Source: Ignavibacteriales bacterium (GTDB lineage Bacteria; Bacteroidota; Ignavibacteria; UBA10030; F1-140-MAGs086). Taken from it: 33,025 nucleotides of DNA. Positions 1 through 9,316 of the stretch are shown here, one piece after another. Positions within the stretch are counted from its first letter, which is position 1; each line of letters begins with the position of its first letter. The translations under genes were made by a program, and so were the position numbers. A model generated the notes under the pieces. The model worked only from the letters and a program-made list of their open reading frames with translations, did no database searches and was not told the origin of the DNA. The stretch spans positions 1 to 33,025 of the forward strand of contig JAGXRH010000060.1 in the NCBI GenBank assembly GCA_018335975.1. The letters run 5' to 3'.

Positions 1-1
1 A

Positions 2-1387
2 AATCTCTACGCATGCGGCAGGATGTTTTTTTCAGGACTCTCCCGGCACGCGAACGTTTATACCGCGAAAATCAGCGGCAATACCGGAATGATTCTTTGG
101 GATAGAAATTACAGTTATAGACAAACAGGATACGATGAAGCCCTCGCTCTTGCCGTTGACAAAAATCAAAATGCGTATGTAACAGGTTCGGTTGAAACAA
201 TGTCTGGAATTACTGACCTCATAGTAATCAAGTACGATTCTGCAACGAGTGGTACGAATTTGACGACAGCGCGATGGATAAAAACTGTAGATGGCGGTGT
301 TGGAAGCGACGTTGGTACTTGTATTGGAGTCGCATCTGCGAATAAAATTTATGTTGGCGGTTACAGCGCAGGATATGGCTCCAGTTTAGATTTTTATACT
401 GTTCTTCTTTCACAAAGCGGTAATTCTGCAGATACGGTTTGGACTCGCCGATATACAATCCCGCTCTATATTCAGATTGACCAAATTGTTGGCTTAGTTG
501 TTGATGATAGTGATAATGTTATTGTTACGGGTATATCGCGGACATCGGATCCGGATTACCGAACGATAAAATATTCACGTAACGGCGCGGTATTATGGAA
601 TAAGCAATATAACGTTACCTTTGGAACTGTAGAAATGTCGGTCGGCATTGCCATAGATAAAGCGAATGATGTCTATGTGACGGGTACGATTCGGACAGAT
701 ATTCAGAAAGAAAATATTTTTACCATAAAATATCGTGGGTCGAATGGAGATACGTTATGGACAAGCAATATCAATGGTCCGCTTCCGAATTCAATTGATG
801 GAGCAAGTGGTGTTATCGTGGGAAGTGATTCTTCGGTGTACGTTCTCGGGTTTCTCTCTAACCACGAAGCCAGCGGGAAGAAAAACTATTTTATTACAAA
901 ATTGAATTCGAATAGAGGGACGAAGATTTGGAGCGTAAATAGTGACGGAATATGCAATAATGATGATATTCCAACATCTGCAACGGTTGGCTCCGATGGT
1001 ACAGTATATATTACCGGAATGAGCAAGTGCGATGTATCCGATTATGATTATATGACGATAAAATATAATCCACCTGCCGTACGCGTAAGAGAAACGTTTT
1101 ACCCCACCGGATATTTTAACTTATCGCAGAATTATCCGAATCCATTTAATCCAAGCACATCAATTAGCTTTCAGCTGTCAGCAGTCAGCGATGTAACGTT
1201 GAAAATTAATAATGTTCTTGGACAGGAAGTTGCAACGTTACTCAACAACGAAACATTGGAAAGCGGACAACACGAAGTTCAATTTGATGCGAGTAAATTA
1301 TCGAGCGGTGTGTATTTTTATCGCATCGCTGCTTCCAACAACGAAAGAAATTTTGTTGAAGTGAAGAAAATGGTGCTGATGAAATAG
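2..1387 (+). CDS. Secreted SBBP-repeat protein with T9SS sorting domain (5' partial)
   Basis: The frame is open from base 2, so the N-terminus and signal peptide lie outside the window; the ATG at 23 is only the first internal Met. The visible part has about five SBBP-type repeats of 60-70 residues with the recurring core 'x-A-x-D-x-x-x-x-x-Y-V-T-G' (for example ALAVDKNQNAYVTG, IAIDKANDVYVTG), which usually fold as a beta-propeller. The last ~85 residues are a T9SS type A sorting domain: NYPNPFNPSTSISF, then VLGQEVATLL, then SGVYFYR, ending KKMVLMK. This is known to direct export through the outer membrane and is normally cleaved or anchored. The substrate of the propeller is unknown. A clear terminator follows. 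Confidence 0.85.
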   Translation, partial: NLYACGRMFFSGLSRHANVYTAKISGNTGMILWDRNYSYRQTGYDEALALAVDKNQNAYVTGSVETMSGITDLIVIKYDSATSGTNLTTARWIKTVDGGVGSDVGTCIGVASANKIYVGGYSAGYGSSLDFYTVLLSQSGNSADTVWTRRYTIPLYIQIDQIVGLVVDDSDNVIVTGISRTSDPDYRTIKYSRNGAVLWNKQYNVTFGTVEMSVGIAIDKANDVYVTGTIRTDIQKENIFTIKYRGSNGDTLWTSNINGPLPNSIDGASGVIVGSDSSVYVLGFLSNHEASGKKNYFITKLNSNRGTKIWSVNSDGICNNDDIPTSATVGSDGTVYITGMSKCDVSDYDYMTIKYNPPAVRVRETFYPTGYFNLSQNYPNPFNPSTSISFQLSAVSDVTLKINNVLGQEVATLLNNETLESGQHEVQFDASKLSSGVYFYRIAASNNERNFVEVKKMVLMK

Positions 1388-1868
1388 CATTCTTTTGAAA
1401 CTCTGTTTCTCAAAACCCACTCGCGTAATTGCCAATGGCTCGTAGAGCGGGTGGGTTTTTTGTTTTATCACGCTTCTCAATGCTTTGCGGGGTGGTAATA
1501 TCCTTTGCGAAAACCTTAAACCCGGATAATGCAATAGAAAAATTCCGCCACAGATGCACAGATTTTTAGAACACCATCGTCAAATAATCTGTGAATCTGT
1601 GGCAAAAAAGAATAGCGAATTATGGTATAATGGACAAAAGTAATGCCGAATTTTTTCTTCCTCCAATGTTGCTCACTCATCCAAAACGGTGTTTCACACT
1701 CAAAAACATACCATTCACTCATTTACACAGATTTGGATTAGGGATTGACCAATTTAATACGTAAATTTTCGCCGTGAAAATAATATTTCACAACTATTGT
1801 AACAACAATTTCTTACGAGGATAATTTATAGAATATTTTTTACACCATTTTATTTAAGGACAAAAACC
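1388..1868. other. Intergenic region with a long imperfect hairpin
   Basis: Beyond the terminator, the only clear structure is an inverted repeat: GCCACAGATGCACAGATT (1547-1564) against its near-complement at 1586-1603 (17 of 18 pairs, 21-nt loop). Each arm is itself built of two CACAGAT units. The short open frames here lie on these repeats and look non-coding. The promoter of the downstream gene should lie in the AT-rich 1740-1860 stretch, but I cannot assign boxes. Confidence 0.6.
1412..1464 (+). terminator. Rho-independent terminator carrying the 17-nt dispersed motif in its loop
   Basis: AAAACCCACTCGC (1412-1424) pairs over 13 bp (one G-T) with GCGGGTGGGTTTT (1447-1459), followed by a T-run. 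The loop contains GCCAATGGCTCGTAGAG (1431-1447), copy 1 of the dispersed motif described in the findings. Confidence 0.8.
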
Positions 1869-4577
1869 ATGAAACACTTTACAACAACATTCTTCTCCCT
1901 TCTTTTTTTCTTATCTATTAACGCATTTACTCAAGTAGTAAGTGTCTCTCCACCGCAAAACGCACTCGGCGTTTCTTCTGCAACAACTATTCAAGTAACG
2001 TTTAACACTGCGATGAACACATCGTCGTTTAATGATACGGCTTCGTTTATTGTTGCGGGAAGAACGAGCGGACGATATCGCGGAACGTTTTCATTCTCCA
2101 ATGATGATTCTGTTGTTACCTTCACTCCCAATACGGCATTGAAAAAAGGCGATGTGGTAACGGTGGAGATAACAAGCAGTATAAAAAATGCGAGCGATGA
2201 AAATATTACTCCGTTTATTTCGCAGTTCACAGTTATGTCGGAAGTCAGTTCGGGAGTGTTTGTACCGGATGGCGAATATGCCGTTGACGGTTACGTGCAA
2301 GCCGTTTCTGTTAGCGACCTTGATGGCGATGGCGACGGTGACCTTGTTGTTGTTAATTATAATAGCGGAGGTTCAATAAAGGAAGTTTCAATTTTTAAGA
2401 ATAATGGCGATGGTACATTTCAATCTAAAGTGAGTTATGGAACGGGAGATTATCCGTATTCAATCTCTGCAAGTGACCTTGATGGCGACGGTGACGGTGA
2501 TATTGTGGTTGCAAATTATTATTCAAGTACAGTTTCTATTTTAAAAAACAATGGTGATGCTACATTTCAAACGAAAGTTGACTATGCAACGGGAGGCAAT
2601 CCTCGTTCAGTTTTTGTGAGTGATCTTGATGGCAACGGTAACGGTGATATTGCAGTTGCAAATTCTGGATCAAACACTGTTTCTATTCTAAAAAATAATG
2701 GTGACGGTACTTTTCAGCACAAAATGGATTATTCTTCGGGAAGCGAACCTATTTGCATCTTTGTGAACGACCTTGATGGAGATGGTGATGGTGATATTAT
2801 AGTAGCGTGCAATAATAATGCCGTTTCAATTTTGATGAACATCGGTAACGCTACTTTTCAACAAAAAGTGGATTATTTCGCAACAACTAAACACGTACAT
2901 TATTCGGTTTTTGTGAGTGATCTTGATGGTGATGCTGATGGCGATATCGCTATGGGAGCAGGTAAATCGGTTTATGTTATGAAAAATAATGGTGATGGTA
3001 CTTTTCAACCTAATGAGGATTATTCATCCAATGATAAAATGGTTAGATCAGTATTTGTAAGTGACATTGATGGTGATGGTGATGGTGATATTATTGCCGG
3101 GATTATTAATAAGGTTTCTATTTTCAAAAATAATGGCGATGGTACTTTTCAACCAGAAGTTGATTATCAGAATCTAGCTTCAAGATCTGTTTTTGTTAGC
3201 GATTTGAATGGAGATGGGTACGGAGATATTGTATTAGCGAATGGTAGCTCACCCCGAGTTTCTATTCATAAAAATATCAATGGGTTTTTGATTCAAGCAA
3301 GTAGAGGGGGTGAAGGTAATGGTAGTATTTCTCCATATCGAAGCGTTGGAGTTTACTATGATTCAAACAAAACATTTACAATTACGCCGGATATCGGTTC
3401 TCATTTAGTAGATGTGCTTGTTGATAGCGTTTCTGTTGGAGCAGTGAGTAGTTACACATTTAACAACGTTACTGCAAATCATACAATCCTTGCAGTGTTT
3501 GCTCTCAATGATACTTCTACCTATCGTACCTTTACTGTGGATACAAGTTTATCCGCGAAACCAATAACGTTGAAGCCGAAGAAAAATAAACCGGCAGCGC
3601 TTCCTAATGTTGCAAACTGGCGCGATACGGTTATTGCCCGCTTCGATAAGAAGAAAGGTATTACGCTCGGCATTCCGCAATCGGATAAAGCGCTTGCAAA
3701 AAATTTGGGGTGGATACGCTATAAGAGCGGTAAAGATTTTGGAAAGTTCTACACATTTATAGATACCAACACGGCATACAACGCGCCGTTTGATACAGTG
3801 AGAAAAGAGGGAGCGAATAAAAAGAAACGTTTTGTAAAAGAACTTTCGCCGAATATAAAATCTTACACAAATCCGCTCGCGCAATCGTTTGGGGTGTTCA
3901 AACTCAACATTCTTTCAAGTCAATCGGGAGTAACGCCGTCGGGATTCGGTTCGCTGACACAATATGGTAATTCAATGGTATTTGACTTGATGACGCTCAC
4001 GGATATAGCAAAGAGCATAGATACCGTACTAACCTATTACAAAACAAGACAATTTCCGAACGGTGATACGGCAAGAGTCGGTGCGCAAGTGTTAGAAGAT
4101 GTGCGCTACTTCCTCAATGAGATAAACGGGGCATTTAGTGATACCATTGCGTTGAGTAATGGAGATTCTGTTGGTTCGGATAAACGGCTTCACTTTGGAG
4201 GGGCGGTCAATCTGCGCGATGTTTGGTTTTTAGTCCGCGATAACAGTAAAGAGGAAGAACACATTTTCGCTGATGATGCTCAGGAAAATATTCCGGAGGA
4301 AATTTCTCTCGAACAAAATTATCCCAATCCGTTCAATCCCGCAACAACGATTGAATTCTATCTTCCCGATGATGCATACGTAACGCTGAAAGTGTACAAC
4401 GTCGTCGGTCAGGAAATAAAAACACTCTTCAGCAATGAACTGCTCGATGCCGGAACGAATGAGGCGACGCTCGATGCCTCCACCTTCGCAAGCGGCGTCT
4501 ATTTCTACCGGATGACGGCATTTGACCTCGATGGAAATGCGTTCTCGTCCGTCCGTAAAATGGTGCTGATGAAATAG
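1869..4577 (+). CDS. Secreted FG-GAP/VCBS-repeat protein with SbsA-type Ig domain and T9SS sorting domain
   Basis: A 902-aa exported protein. Residues 1-22 are a signal peptide ending near A-F-T-Q. Residues ~25-125 match the bacterial Ig-like (Big_5/SbsA) fold: VSPPQNALGVSSATTIQVTF followed by TFTPNTALKKGDVVTVEI. About seven ~48-residue FG-GAP/VCBS repeats follow (~140-475), each with DLDGDGDGD(I/L)VVAN and ...SILKNNGDGTFQ; the D-x-D-x-D-G strings are typical Ca2+-binding loops. An InlB-B-like stretch (GGEGNGSIS...FTITPD, ~480-550) and an unrecognised 250-residue region precede the C-terminal T9SS domain (NYPNPFNPATTIEF ... KMVLMK). Probably a cell-surface or released adhesion-type protein; the ligand is unknown. 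The seven repeats are nearly identical in DNA over their Asp loops, so copy number could change by recombination. Confidence 0.9.
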   Translation: MKHFTTTFFSLLFFLSINAFTQVVSVSPPQNALGVSSATTIQVTFNTAMNTSSFNDTASFIVAGRTSGRYRGTFSFSNDDSVVTFTPNTALKKGDVVTVEITSSIKNASDENITPFISQFTVMSEVSSGVFVPDGEYAVDGYVQAVSVSDLDGDGDGDLVVVNYNSGGSIKEVSIFKNNGDGTFQSKVSYGTGDYPYSISASDLDGDGDGDIVVANYYSSTVSILKNNGDATFQTKVDYATGGNPRSVFVSDLDGNGNGDIAVANSGSNTVSILKNNGDGTFQHKMDYSSGSEPICIFVNDLDGDGDGDIIVACNNNAVSILMNIGNATFQQKVDYFATTKHVHYSVFVSDLDGDADGDIAMGAGKSVYVMKNNGDGTFQPNEDYSSNDKMVRSVFVSDIDGDGDGDIIAGIINKVSIFKNNGDGTFQPEVDYQNLASRSVFVSDLNGDGYGDIVLANGSSPRVSIHKNINGFLIQASRGGEGNGSISPYRSVGVYYDSNKTFTITPDIGSHLVDVLVDSVSVGAVSSYTFNNVTANHTILAVFALNDTSTYRTFTVDTSLSAKPITLKPKKNKPAALPNVANWRDTVIARFDKKKGITLGIPQSDKALAKNLGWIRYKSGKDFGKFYTFIDTNTAYNAPFDTVRKEGANKKKRFVKELSPNIKSYTNPLAQSFGVFKLNILSSQSGVTPSGFGSLTQYGNSMVFDLMTLTDIAKSIDTVLTYYKTRQFPNGDTARVGAQVLEDVRYFLNEINGAFSDTIALSNGDSVGSDKRLHFGGAVNLRDVWFLVRDNSKEEEHIFADDAQENIPEEISLEQNYPNPFNPATTIEFYLPDDAYVTLKVYNVVGQEIKTLFSNELLDAGTNEATLDASTFASGVYFYRMTAFDLDGNAFSSVRKMVLMK

Positions 4578-4600
4578 TATTTTTCGCGTATTATCTTTTC

Positions 4601-4652
4601 AAAGGCGATTTCCCTACGGGTCATAGACAAAAAATGGAATCGCCTTTTTCTT
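4601..4652 (+). terminator. Terminator of the FG-GAP gene
   Basis: AAAGGCGATTTCC pairs with GGAATCGCCTTT, followed by a T-run, 24 nt after the stop codon. Confidence 0.75.
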
Positions 4653-4707
4653 TATCAACCGTTTCGAACTTCGTATATTCTCCCCGCAATTTTCAAAAGT
4701 CATAGGG

Positions 4708-4781
<74 letters not shown>

Positions 4782-4790
4782 CACAATTTT

Positions 4791-4827
4791 GTAGAGACGT
4801 ACCATCAACACGTCTCTATATTTTTTT
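4791..4827 (+). terminator. Terminator after the tRNA gene
   Basis: TAGAGACGT (4792-4800) and ACGTCTCTA (about 4810-4818) form a perfect 9-bp stem with a short loop, followed by a run of Ts. It ends about 9 nt before the next start codon. Confidence 0.75.
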
Positions 4828-4835
4828 AAAATACT

Positions 4836-5477
4836 ATGGAAACACTCAAAGAATTATTTTACTTCCTCACCGACATTGAGGCGCTTATACGTTGGGGCGG
4901 TTTGACTGCGCTCATCATTATCATTTTTGCAGAAACCGGTTTACTCGTTGGTTTTTTTCTCCCGGGTGATTCACTGCTCGTAACAGCAGGTTTATTCGCG
5001 GCGCGTGGTCATTTTGATATTTTTGTACTGAACATTACGCTCATCCTCGCAGCGATCATCGGCGATGCAGTCGGGTATTCTATTGGGAAAAAAAGCGGAC
5101 AGAAACTCTACCACAAAGAGGATTCCCGCTTCTTCAAAAAGGAACATCTCCTGAAGACAAAAGAGTTTTACGAAAAGTACGGCGGAATTACCATCGTTCT
5201 TGCGCGATTTATGCCCTTTGCGCGAACGTTTGCTCCCGTTGTTGCGGGCGTTGCCGAGATGACGTATAAAAAATTTGCGACCTATAATATTTTTGGCGGG
5301 ATTTTTTGGGTGATGAGTACAACGCTCACCGGATATTTTTTGGGTTCGTTCATCCCCGATATAGATAAACACCTGTTTAAGGTTATTGCGATTGTGGTTT
5401 TTCTTTCCCTTCTTCCCGGCATCATCAAGTTTCTGCAAATAAAATTTCAGAAGCGAAAATCCCAAGTTGCAGAGTAG
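4836..5477 (+). CDS. DedA/VTT family inner-membrane protein
   Basis: A 213-aa polytopic membrane protein of the DedA (VTT, formerly SNARE-associated) family, about the usual length. Family signatures in order: E-T-G-L-L-V-G-F-F-L-P-G-D-S-L near residue 35-48, GDAVGYSIGKKSG near 75-87, and ARFMPFARTFAPVVAG near 125-140 (the F/R-x-x-P-x-x-R motif with its essential Arg). Several DedA proteins are now known to recycle undecaprenyl phosphate or move phospholipids across the inner membrane and to affect membrane potential; which applies here cannot be told from sequence. It has no clear Shine-Dalgarno sequence and stands alone between the tRNA and a convergent operon. Confidence 0.9.
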   Translation: METLKELFYFLTDIEALIRWGGLTALIIIIFAETGLLVGFFLPGDSLLVTAGLFAARGHFDIFVLNITLILAAIIGDAVGYSIGKKSGQKLYHKEDSRFFKKEHLLKTKEFYEKYGGITIVLARFMPFARTFAPVVAGVAEMTYKKFATYNIFGGIFWVMSTTLTGYFLGSFIPDIDKHLFKVIAIVVFLSLLPGIIKFLQIKFQKRKSQVAE

Positions 5478-5488
5478 AAATACTTTCC

Positions 5489-5548
5489 AAACCGTTGAAA
5501 CGGTTTGAACGACGAAGTCTCTCTCTTTCCCACGAATGAATTCGTGGG
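5489..5548. repeat. Two perfect palindromes between convergent genes
   Basis: AAACCGTT-ga-AACGGTTT (5489-5506) and CCCACGAA-tgaa-TTCGTGGG (5529-5548) lie back to back between the DedA stop and the OstA-like stop. The second type, CCCACGAA..TTCGTGGG, resembles REP-like elements. They may terminate transcription in both directions, though neither has a good T-run. Confidence 0.6.
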
Positions 5549-5557
5549 TTACAACCT

Positions 5558-6862
5558 TTACTTTAACAAGACAACTCGTTTATCGGGCGCAATCCAGCGG
5601 AATTTTTCCAAACGAAATTCTTCTTCTTTTCCTGCAACTAAATTTTCAGGGAAATACTGTCCTTCAACGCCTCCGACAATAACGATTCTCTCCACTTTTT
5701 TGTTTGCGAAAAAAATTTTCACTTCATCGCCGGTTGATTTGTTCACACCGTTTGGTTTTTTTGTTTCTATTGTCGAGTCCTCATCAAAAAGGAAATACAA
5801 ACTTGTTGCGGATTTCCGGACAAGGATAGTTTGTAACTGTTTCTCCGCAAATTGTAATTCCATATTCGTTCCGCTCAGTTGATTAAATCGTTTCGAAAAA
5901 AGAGAATCGGCGCGCGATACCGCCATTGCATTGTTTTTGATAAACGCTTTCTCCATTTGCTTTTCTTTTAAAAGCAAAACAATGGAATCGCCGCTCACCT
6001 GATGTTCCTGATAAAACACGTACGGAGTTTCAAAAAGAAGAATGGAATCGCGCGCCCGGATGAATTCCAAATATCCTGATGTTGCCGAGACGGAGTCGCG
6101 GAGAACAGAAACATTCCCTTTTGCCCACAGGTGTTCGAGAGAATCCTGAATTGTTTCCAATGTATCGGCGGTAATAACAAGAGTATCAATTGTTCCATCG
6201 CTGGCAGTATCGTATTCAACCACTTTCGGATTTCCGGTGAGGCGCGAAAATTTTCTCTCGGGGAAATTTTCAAAATAGTTTCCGAAGGACTGAATGGAGT
6301 TATCGCTGTTGATAATAGAAACATTCCCGGAAGCGAGCAGATGTTTATCAGCGCGAAAATAGGTTAACGCATTTGCAGAGAGCGTTGCATCGGTATCAAC
6401 GGCAACAACGTTATCGGTAAAGTGCGCTTTCCGCTCGTTCGTCCAGTACGTACCTCGTCTTGCGGTAAGTTTTTTCCCAATTCCTGAATGTACAACTTCT
6501 TCTAAACGGACATTATCCATTCCTTCTGCGATTTTAGTTTCGCTGGAATATGTCCCGCGATTACCAATAAAAATCATCGAATCTTCCTTCACGCGGACGT
6601 TTCCTTCAAGGACAAAAAATTTCCGCGCGAGAAATTCCGTTGCCTTATCGCACGTAATAATAATATCTTCCTGACTCAATCGTACATTGCCAACAAGCAT
6701 TCGTACGTTTTCGCCGTTTAGTACTGTGCCGACCAAACTATCCGCGTGGTGAAGCGTTACGAGCGTTTCTTTTTTTTGAGCAGCGAGTGGAGAGCAGAGA
6801 ACAAGGAGTAAAATACAAATGATTGCAAATCGTAATTCGTAATTTGTAATTCGTAAATTCAT
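5558..6862 (-). CDS. OstA/LptA-domain LPS transport protein
   Basis: A 434-aa periplasmic protein with a signal peptide (about residues 1-29, ending P-L-A-A-Q) and a long run of short beta-strand repeats of OstA/LptA type: LVGNVRLSQEDIIITCDKA, FVLEGNVRVKEDSMIF, HFTDNVVAVDTDATLSA, LLASGNVSII, LWAKGNVSVLRDS. Such repeats build the beta-jellyroll bridge that carries LPS from inner to outer membrane. It is longer than E. coli LptA (~185 aa) and has no visible beta-barrel like LptD, matching the larger OstA-like proteins of Bacteroidota relatives. It overlaps lptC by 4 nt (ATGA), so the two are translationally coupled. Its first codons are written in a 7-nt repeat (6832-6859), so the exact start is uncertain. 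Confidence 0.85.
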   Translation of the reverse strand: MNLRITNYELRFAIICILLLVLCSPLAAQKKETLVTLHHADSLVGTVLNGENVRMLVGNVRLSQEDIIITCDKATEFLARKFFVLEGNVRVKEDSMIFIGNRGTYSSETKIAEGMDNVRLEEVVHSGIGKKLTARRGTYWTNERKAHFTDNVVAVDTDATLSANALTYFRADKHLLASGNVSIINSDNSIQSFGNYFENFPERKFSRLTGNPKVVEYDTASDGTIDTLVITADTLETIQDSLEHLWAKGNVSVLRDSVSATSGYLEFIRARDSILLFETPYVFYQEHQVSGDSIVLLLKEKQMEKAFIKNNAMAVSRADSLFSKRFNQLSGTNMELQFAEKQLQTILVRKSATSLYFLFDEDSTIETKKPNGVNKSTGDEVKIFFANKKVERIVIVGGVEGQYFPENLVAGKEEEFRLEKFRWIAPDKRVVLLK

Positions 6863-7428
6863 TCGTCTTTCACCTTTGCTTTTCCGGCGACGCGGAAGAT
6901 TTTATAATTCTTCAGTTCCTCATCCGATTCAAAACCGAAACCTTGTAATTCTTCGGTAGGGGAGGTGATGGTAACAAATTCGGTTGAATGGACTTTTTGC
7001 AAGTTGTTATTCCAGAAAAGTTTTTCGGTTCGCACGATGGTGCCGCTATCAGAGATGAGAACAACCCTTCCTTCCGCTTCCAGATCTTTTGAAGATTCAA
7101 ACACTTTTCCTTTTCGTGCAGTCAGTTTTGAAGAATGCAATCCTTTTCTATCAAACAAATCCACAACCACGCCGCTATCGAGTTGTGTAAATTGTTCTTT
7201 GGTGAATGATGCAATGTACCCGGCATAAATAACAGCGCGAATTCTTCCGGAATCGGAAATCGTAACTTCCGAATCCCAACTTTCCTGCGATGGCAGATTT
7301 GTTTCAACTTGATTGACGATGGATGGTTTTATTTTTTCTTCACAACCGAAAAGAGTTAAAAGTGAAAAATGAAAAATGAAAAACAGTTTTAACCTTGATA
7401 TCCTAACTTTTAACTTTTCACTTTTCAT
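6859..7428 (-). CDS. lptC: LptC-like LPS export lipoprotein
   Basis: A 189-aa protein with a hydrophobic N-terminus and a probable lipobox (L-T-L-F-G-C, Cys29), unlike the TM-anchored E. coli LptC. The rest fits the LptC jellyroll: SDSGRIRAVIYAGYIASF, VVVDLFDRKGLHSSKLTARKGKVFE, LEAEGRVVLISDSGTIVRTEKLFWNN, then EELQGFGFESDEELKNYKIF. LptC passes LPS from the LptBFG transporter to LptA. It lies 2 nt after kdsD and overlaps the OstA-like gene. The signal peptide is written almost entirely in two complementary 7-nt repeat arrays (7355-7382 and 7401-7436). Confidence 0.85.
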   Translation of the reverse strand: MKSEKLKVRISRLKLFFIFHFSLLTLFGCEEKIKPSIVNQVETNLPSQESWDSEVTISDSGRIRAVIYAGYIASFTKEQFTQLDSGVVVDLFDRKGLHSSKLTARKGKVFESSKDLEAEGRVVLISDSGTIVRTEKLFWNNNLQKVHSTEFVTITSPTEELQGFGFESDEELKNYKIFRVAGKAKVKDE

Positions 7429-7430
7429 TT

Positions 7431-8405
7431 TTAACTTCCCTCTCCCAATCCCGCTTTCACTAAATCGTGTAAATGAATCATTCCAATCGGAGAATGTTGT
7501 TCATCTACAACAACAATTTGTGTAATGTTGAATTGTTCCATCTCTTGCAAAACAACAGCAGCGAGAACGTCCTTGCGAATTGTCTTGGGATTTTTCGTCA
7601 TTACTTGTTCTGCCGTGAGATTGGAAACATCGGTTGTTCGCTGCAATAATCTTCGTAAATCTCCATCAGTAATAATTCCGACGAGAATATTTTTCTCATC
7701 AACAACGCACGTTGCACCAAGTCGCTTCGATGTCATTTCTAAAATTGCATCGCGGAGTTGCACTGTTGTTTTCACTTTCGGAACAGCATCGCCGCTCGTC
7801 ATCATTTCCTCTGCTTTCAAGAGCAAACGTTTTCCCAAATTTCCGCCGGGATGAAACATTGCAAAATCTTCTGCAGAAAAATTTCTTTGTTCCAACAACA
7901 CAATCGCAAGCGCATCCCCCATCACGAGCGCGGCAGTTGTAGATGAAGTCGGCGCTAAATCGTGTGGACATGCTTCTTCTTCAACAGAACAATCGAGAAC
8001 GATATCAGAATTTTTTGCAAGCGGAGAATGGATATTTCCAAGAAGTGAAATTATTTTTGCATTCACACGTTTGAACATCGGAACAAGTTGCAAGAGTTCT
8101 TTCGTGTCGCCGCTTTTGGAAATACAGATTACCACATCGCCATCGCGCACCATTCCCAAATCTCCGTGAACTGCGTCGCTCGGGTGAAGAAACATTGACG
8201 GCGTTCCGGTGGAATTCAGCGTTGCAACGATCTTTTTTCCGATGATGCCGGATTTTCCCATTCCCGAAACAATCACGCGACCTTTGCTGTGAAAAATTAT
8301 TTCGACAGCATTTGCGAATTGTTCATTAATGTGTGCTTCAAGTTTTACAACAGCATTTGCTTCGATGCGAATTATTTCTCGCGCTTTTTCGATTATGTTT
8401 TTCAA
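7431..8405 (-). CDS. kdsD: D-arabinose 5-phosphate isomerase (KdsD/KpsF/GutQ)
   Basis: A 324-aa protein of normal family length. An N-terminal SIS sugar-isomerase domain (~35-190) carries SGMGKSGIIGKKIVATL, the FLHPSDAVHGDLG loop with catalytic-region His residues, ISKSGDTKELL and ACPHDLAPTSSTTAALVMGDALA. Two CBS domains follow (~205-320). It converts ribulose 5-phosphate to arabinose 5-phosphate, the first committed step towards Kdo in LPS. Placement between kdsC and lptC supports the role. A 104-nt spacer with a long hairpin separates it from the upstream gene, so it could have its own promoter. Confidence 0.95.
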   Translation of the reverse strand: MKNIIEKAREIIRIEANAVVKLEAHINEQFANAVEIIFHSKGRVIVSGMGKSGIIGKKIVATLNSTGTPSMFLHPSDAVHGDLGMVRDGDVVICISKSGDTKELLQLVPMFKRVNAKIISLLGNIHSPLAKNSDIVLDCSVEEEACPHDLAPTSSTTAALVMGDALAIVLLEQRNFSAEDFAMFHPGGNLGKRLLLKAEEMMTSGDAVPKVKTTVQLRDAILEMTSKRLGATCVVDEKNILVGIITDGDLRRLLQRTTDVSNLTAEQVMTKNPKTIRKDVLAAVVLQEMEQFNITQIVVVDEQHSPIGMIHLHDLVKAGLGEGS

Positions 8406-8429
8406 AATTTAACTATTTAAAAACTTCTA

Positions 8430-8506
8430 CATTCATTATTGAACATTCTACATTTTTCATTAAAAAATGAAGAATGTAGAACGCCCAATGTTCAATACTC
8501 AATGTA
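8430..8506. repeat. Inverted pair of 7-nt-period repeats upstream of kdsD
   Basis: The left arm reads CATTCAT TATTGAA CATTCTA CATTTTT (8430-8457) and the right arm ends CAATGTT CAATACT CAATGTA (8486-8506). The arms are largely complementary and meet at a TTCATTAAAAAATGAA turn, so RNA from either strand could fold into a long hairpin. It may attenuate transcription between the unknown gene and kdsD. Confidence 0.7.
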
Positions 8507-8509
8507 ACA

Positions 8510-9313
8510 CTATTTCAACGTAAATATTTTCTTCAGCAGGGAAATTTTTTCTTTCGGCTTCACTTCAATTTCAGACACATCAACTTTCTTATGGATTTTA
8601 TTATATGTTTGAAATGCAAATGATAAATCTTCATCCGTGAACAAATTCAATTCCGTGAACAATCGTTTTGAATCCAACGCAATCTTTGCATCCCGGATTT
8701 TTTTGTGAAACATCAATTCATTGTAGAAATTGGTTACGGGAATTGTGCGTTTGCGCTGCGTTGCTTCTTCGCAAATCCACAATCGTTTATCGTTTGCGCA
8801 AATTGCGAGAACGATATTTTCGTTTGCTTTTGTTTTCATTGAAATCATTCGCACGGATTTCAAGCATTGCGGACAAACCTCACCAACGTTCCAGTTTGAA
8901 TATGTCCATCGGCGCGCTTCTTCAAAATCTGCAAGCACTTCATCGCGATTCAAATTCATTATTTCGATATCAAATTGTTCCGCTATTTCTTCACGAATGG
9001 TGCAAGCAATATTTCCAATACTTGTTTCAATTACTCCATACGCAAACACATCAGCAAGCGGTGAAGTTATATCAGCAATATCGTTTTCATTTTTTCCAAT
9101 AACAAGATTTCCTCTCCCACGCCTTCCTTCAGCAAGCACAAAATACTCATCAAGTTTTTTTCTGTACGAATTATAAACAGAAATTTGTTCCGGCAAAATC
9201 CAATTCAAAAAATCTTTCTCAGATTGAAATAATTTCCGTGGAAACTCCCCGACAAATAGTGATTCGTTATTTGTGAATCTTGAATCGTTGTTTATTTTTG
9301 CTTTCTGCTCCAT
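8510..9313 (-). CDS. Unknown protein encoded inside the Kdo/LPS-transport operon
   Basis: A 267-aa soluble protein with no signal peptide or membrane segment that I cannot place in a named family. The middle contains E-V-C-P-Q-C-L-K (Cys pair, about residues 146-149), followed about 25 and 35 residues later by further Cys (L-A-I-C, L-W-I-C), so a metal-binding knuckle is possible. The C-terminus is Lys-rich (VKPKEKISLLKKIFTLK). It starts 3 nt after the kdsC stop, so it is almost certainly cotranscribed with kdsC. The N-terminal 17 residues fall in a degenerate 7-nt repeat (9261-9295) and may not be conserved; a start further in is possible. A role in Kdo or LPS assembly is only suggested by position. 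Confidence 0.8.
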   Translation of the reverse strand: MEQKAKINNDSRFTNNESLFVGEFPRKLFQSEKDFLNWILPEQISVYNSYRKKLDEYFVLAEGRRGRGNLVIGKNENDIADITSPLADVFAYGVIETSIGNIACTIREEIAEQFDIEIMNLNRDEVLADFEEARRWTYSNWNVGEVCPQCLKSVRMISMKTKANENIVLAICANDKRLWICEEATQRKRTIPVTNFYNELMFHKKIRDAKIALDSKRLFTELNLFTDEDLSFAFQTYNKIHKKVDVSEIEVKPKEKISLLKKIFTLK

Positions 9314-9316
9314 CCT

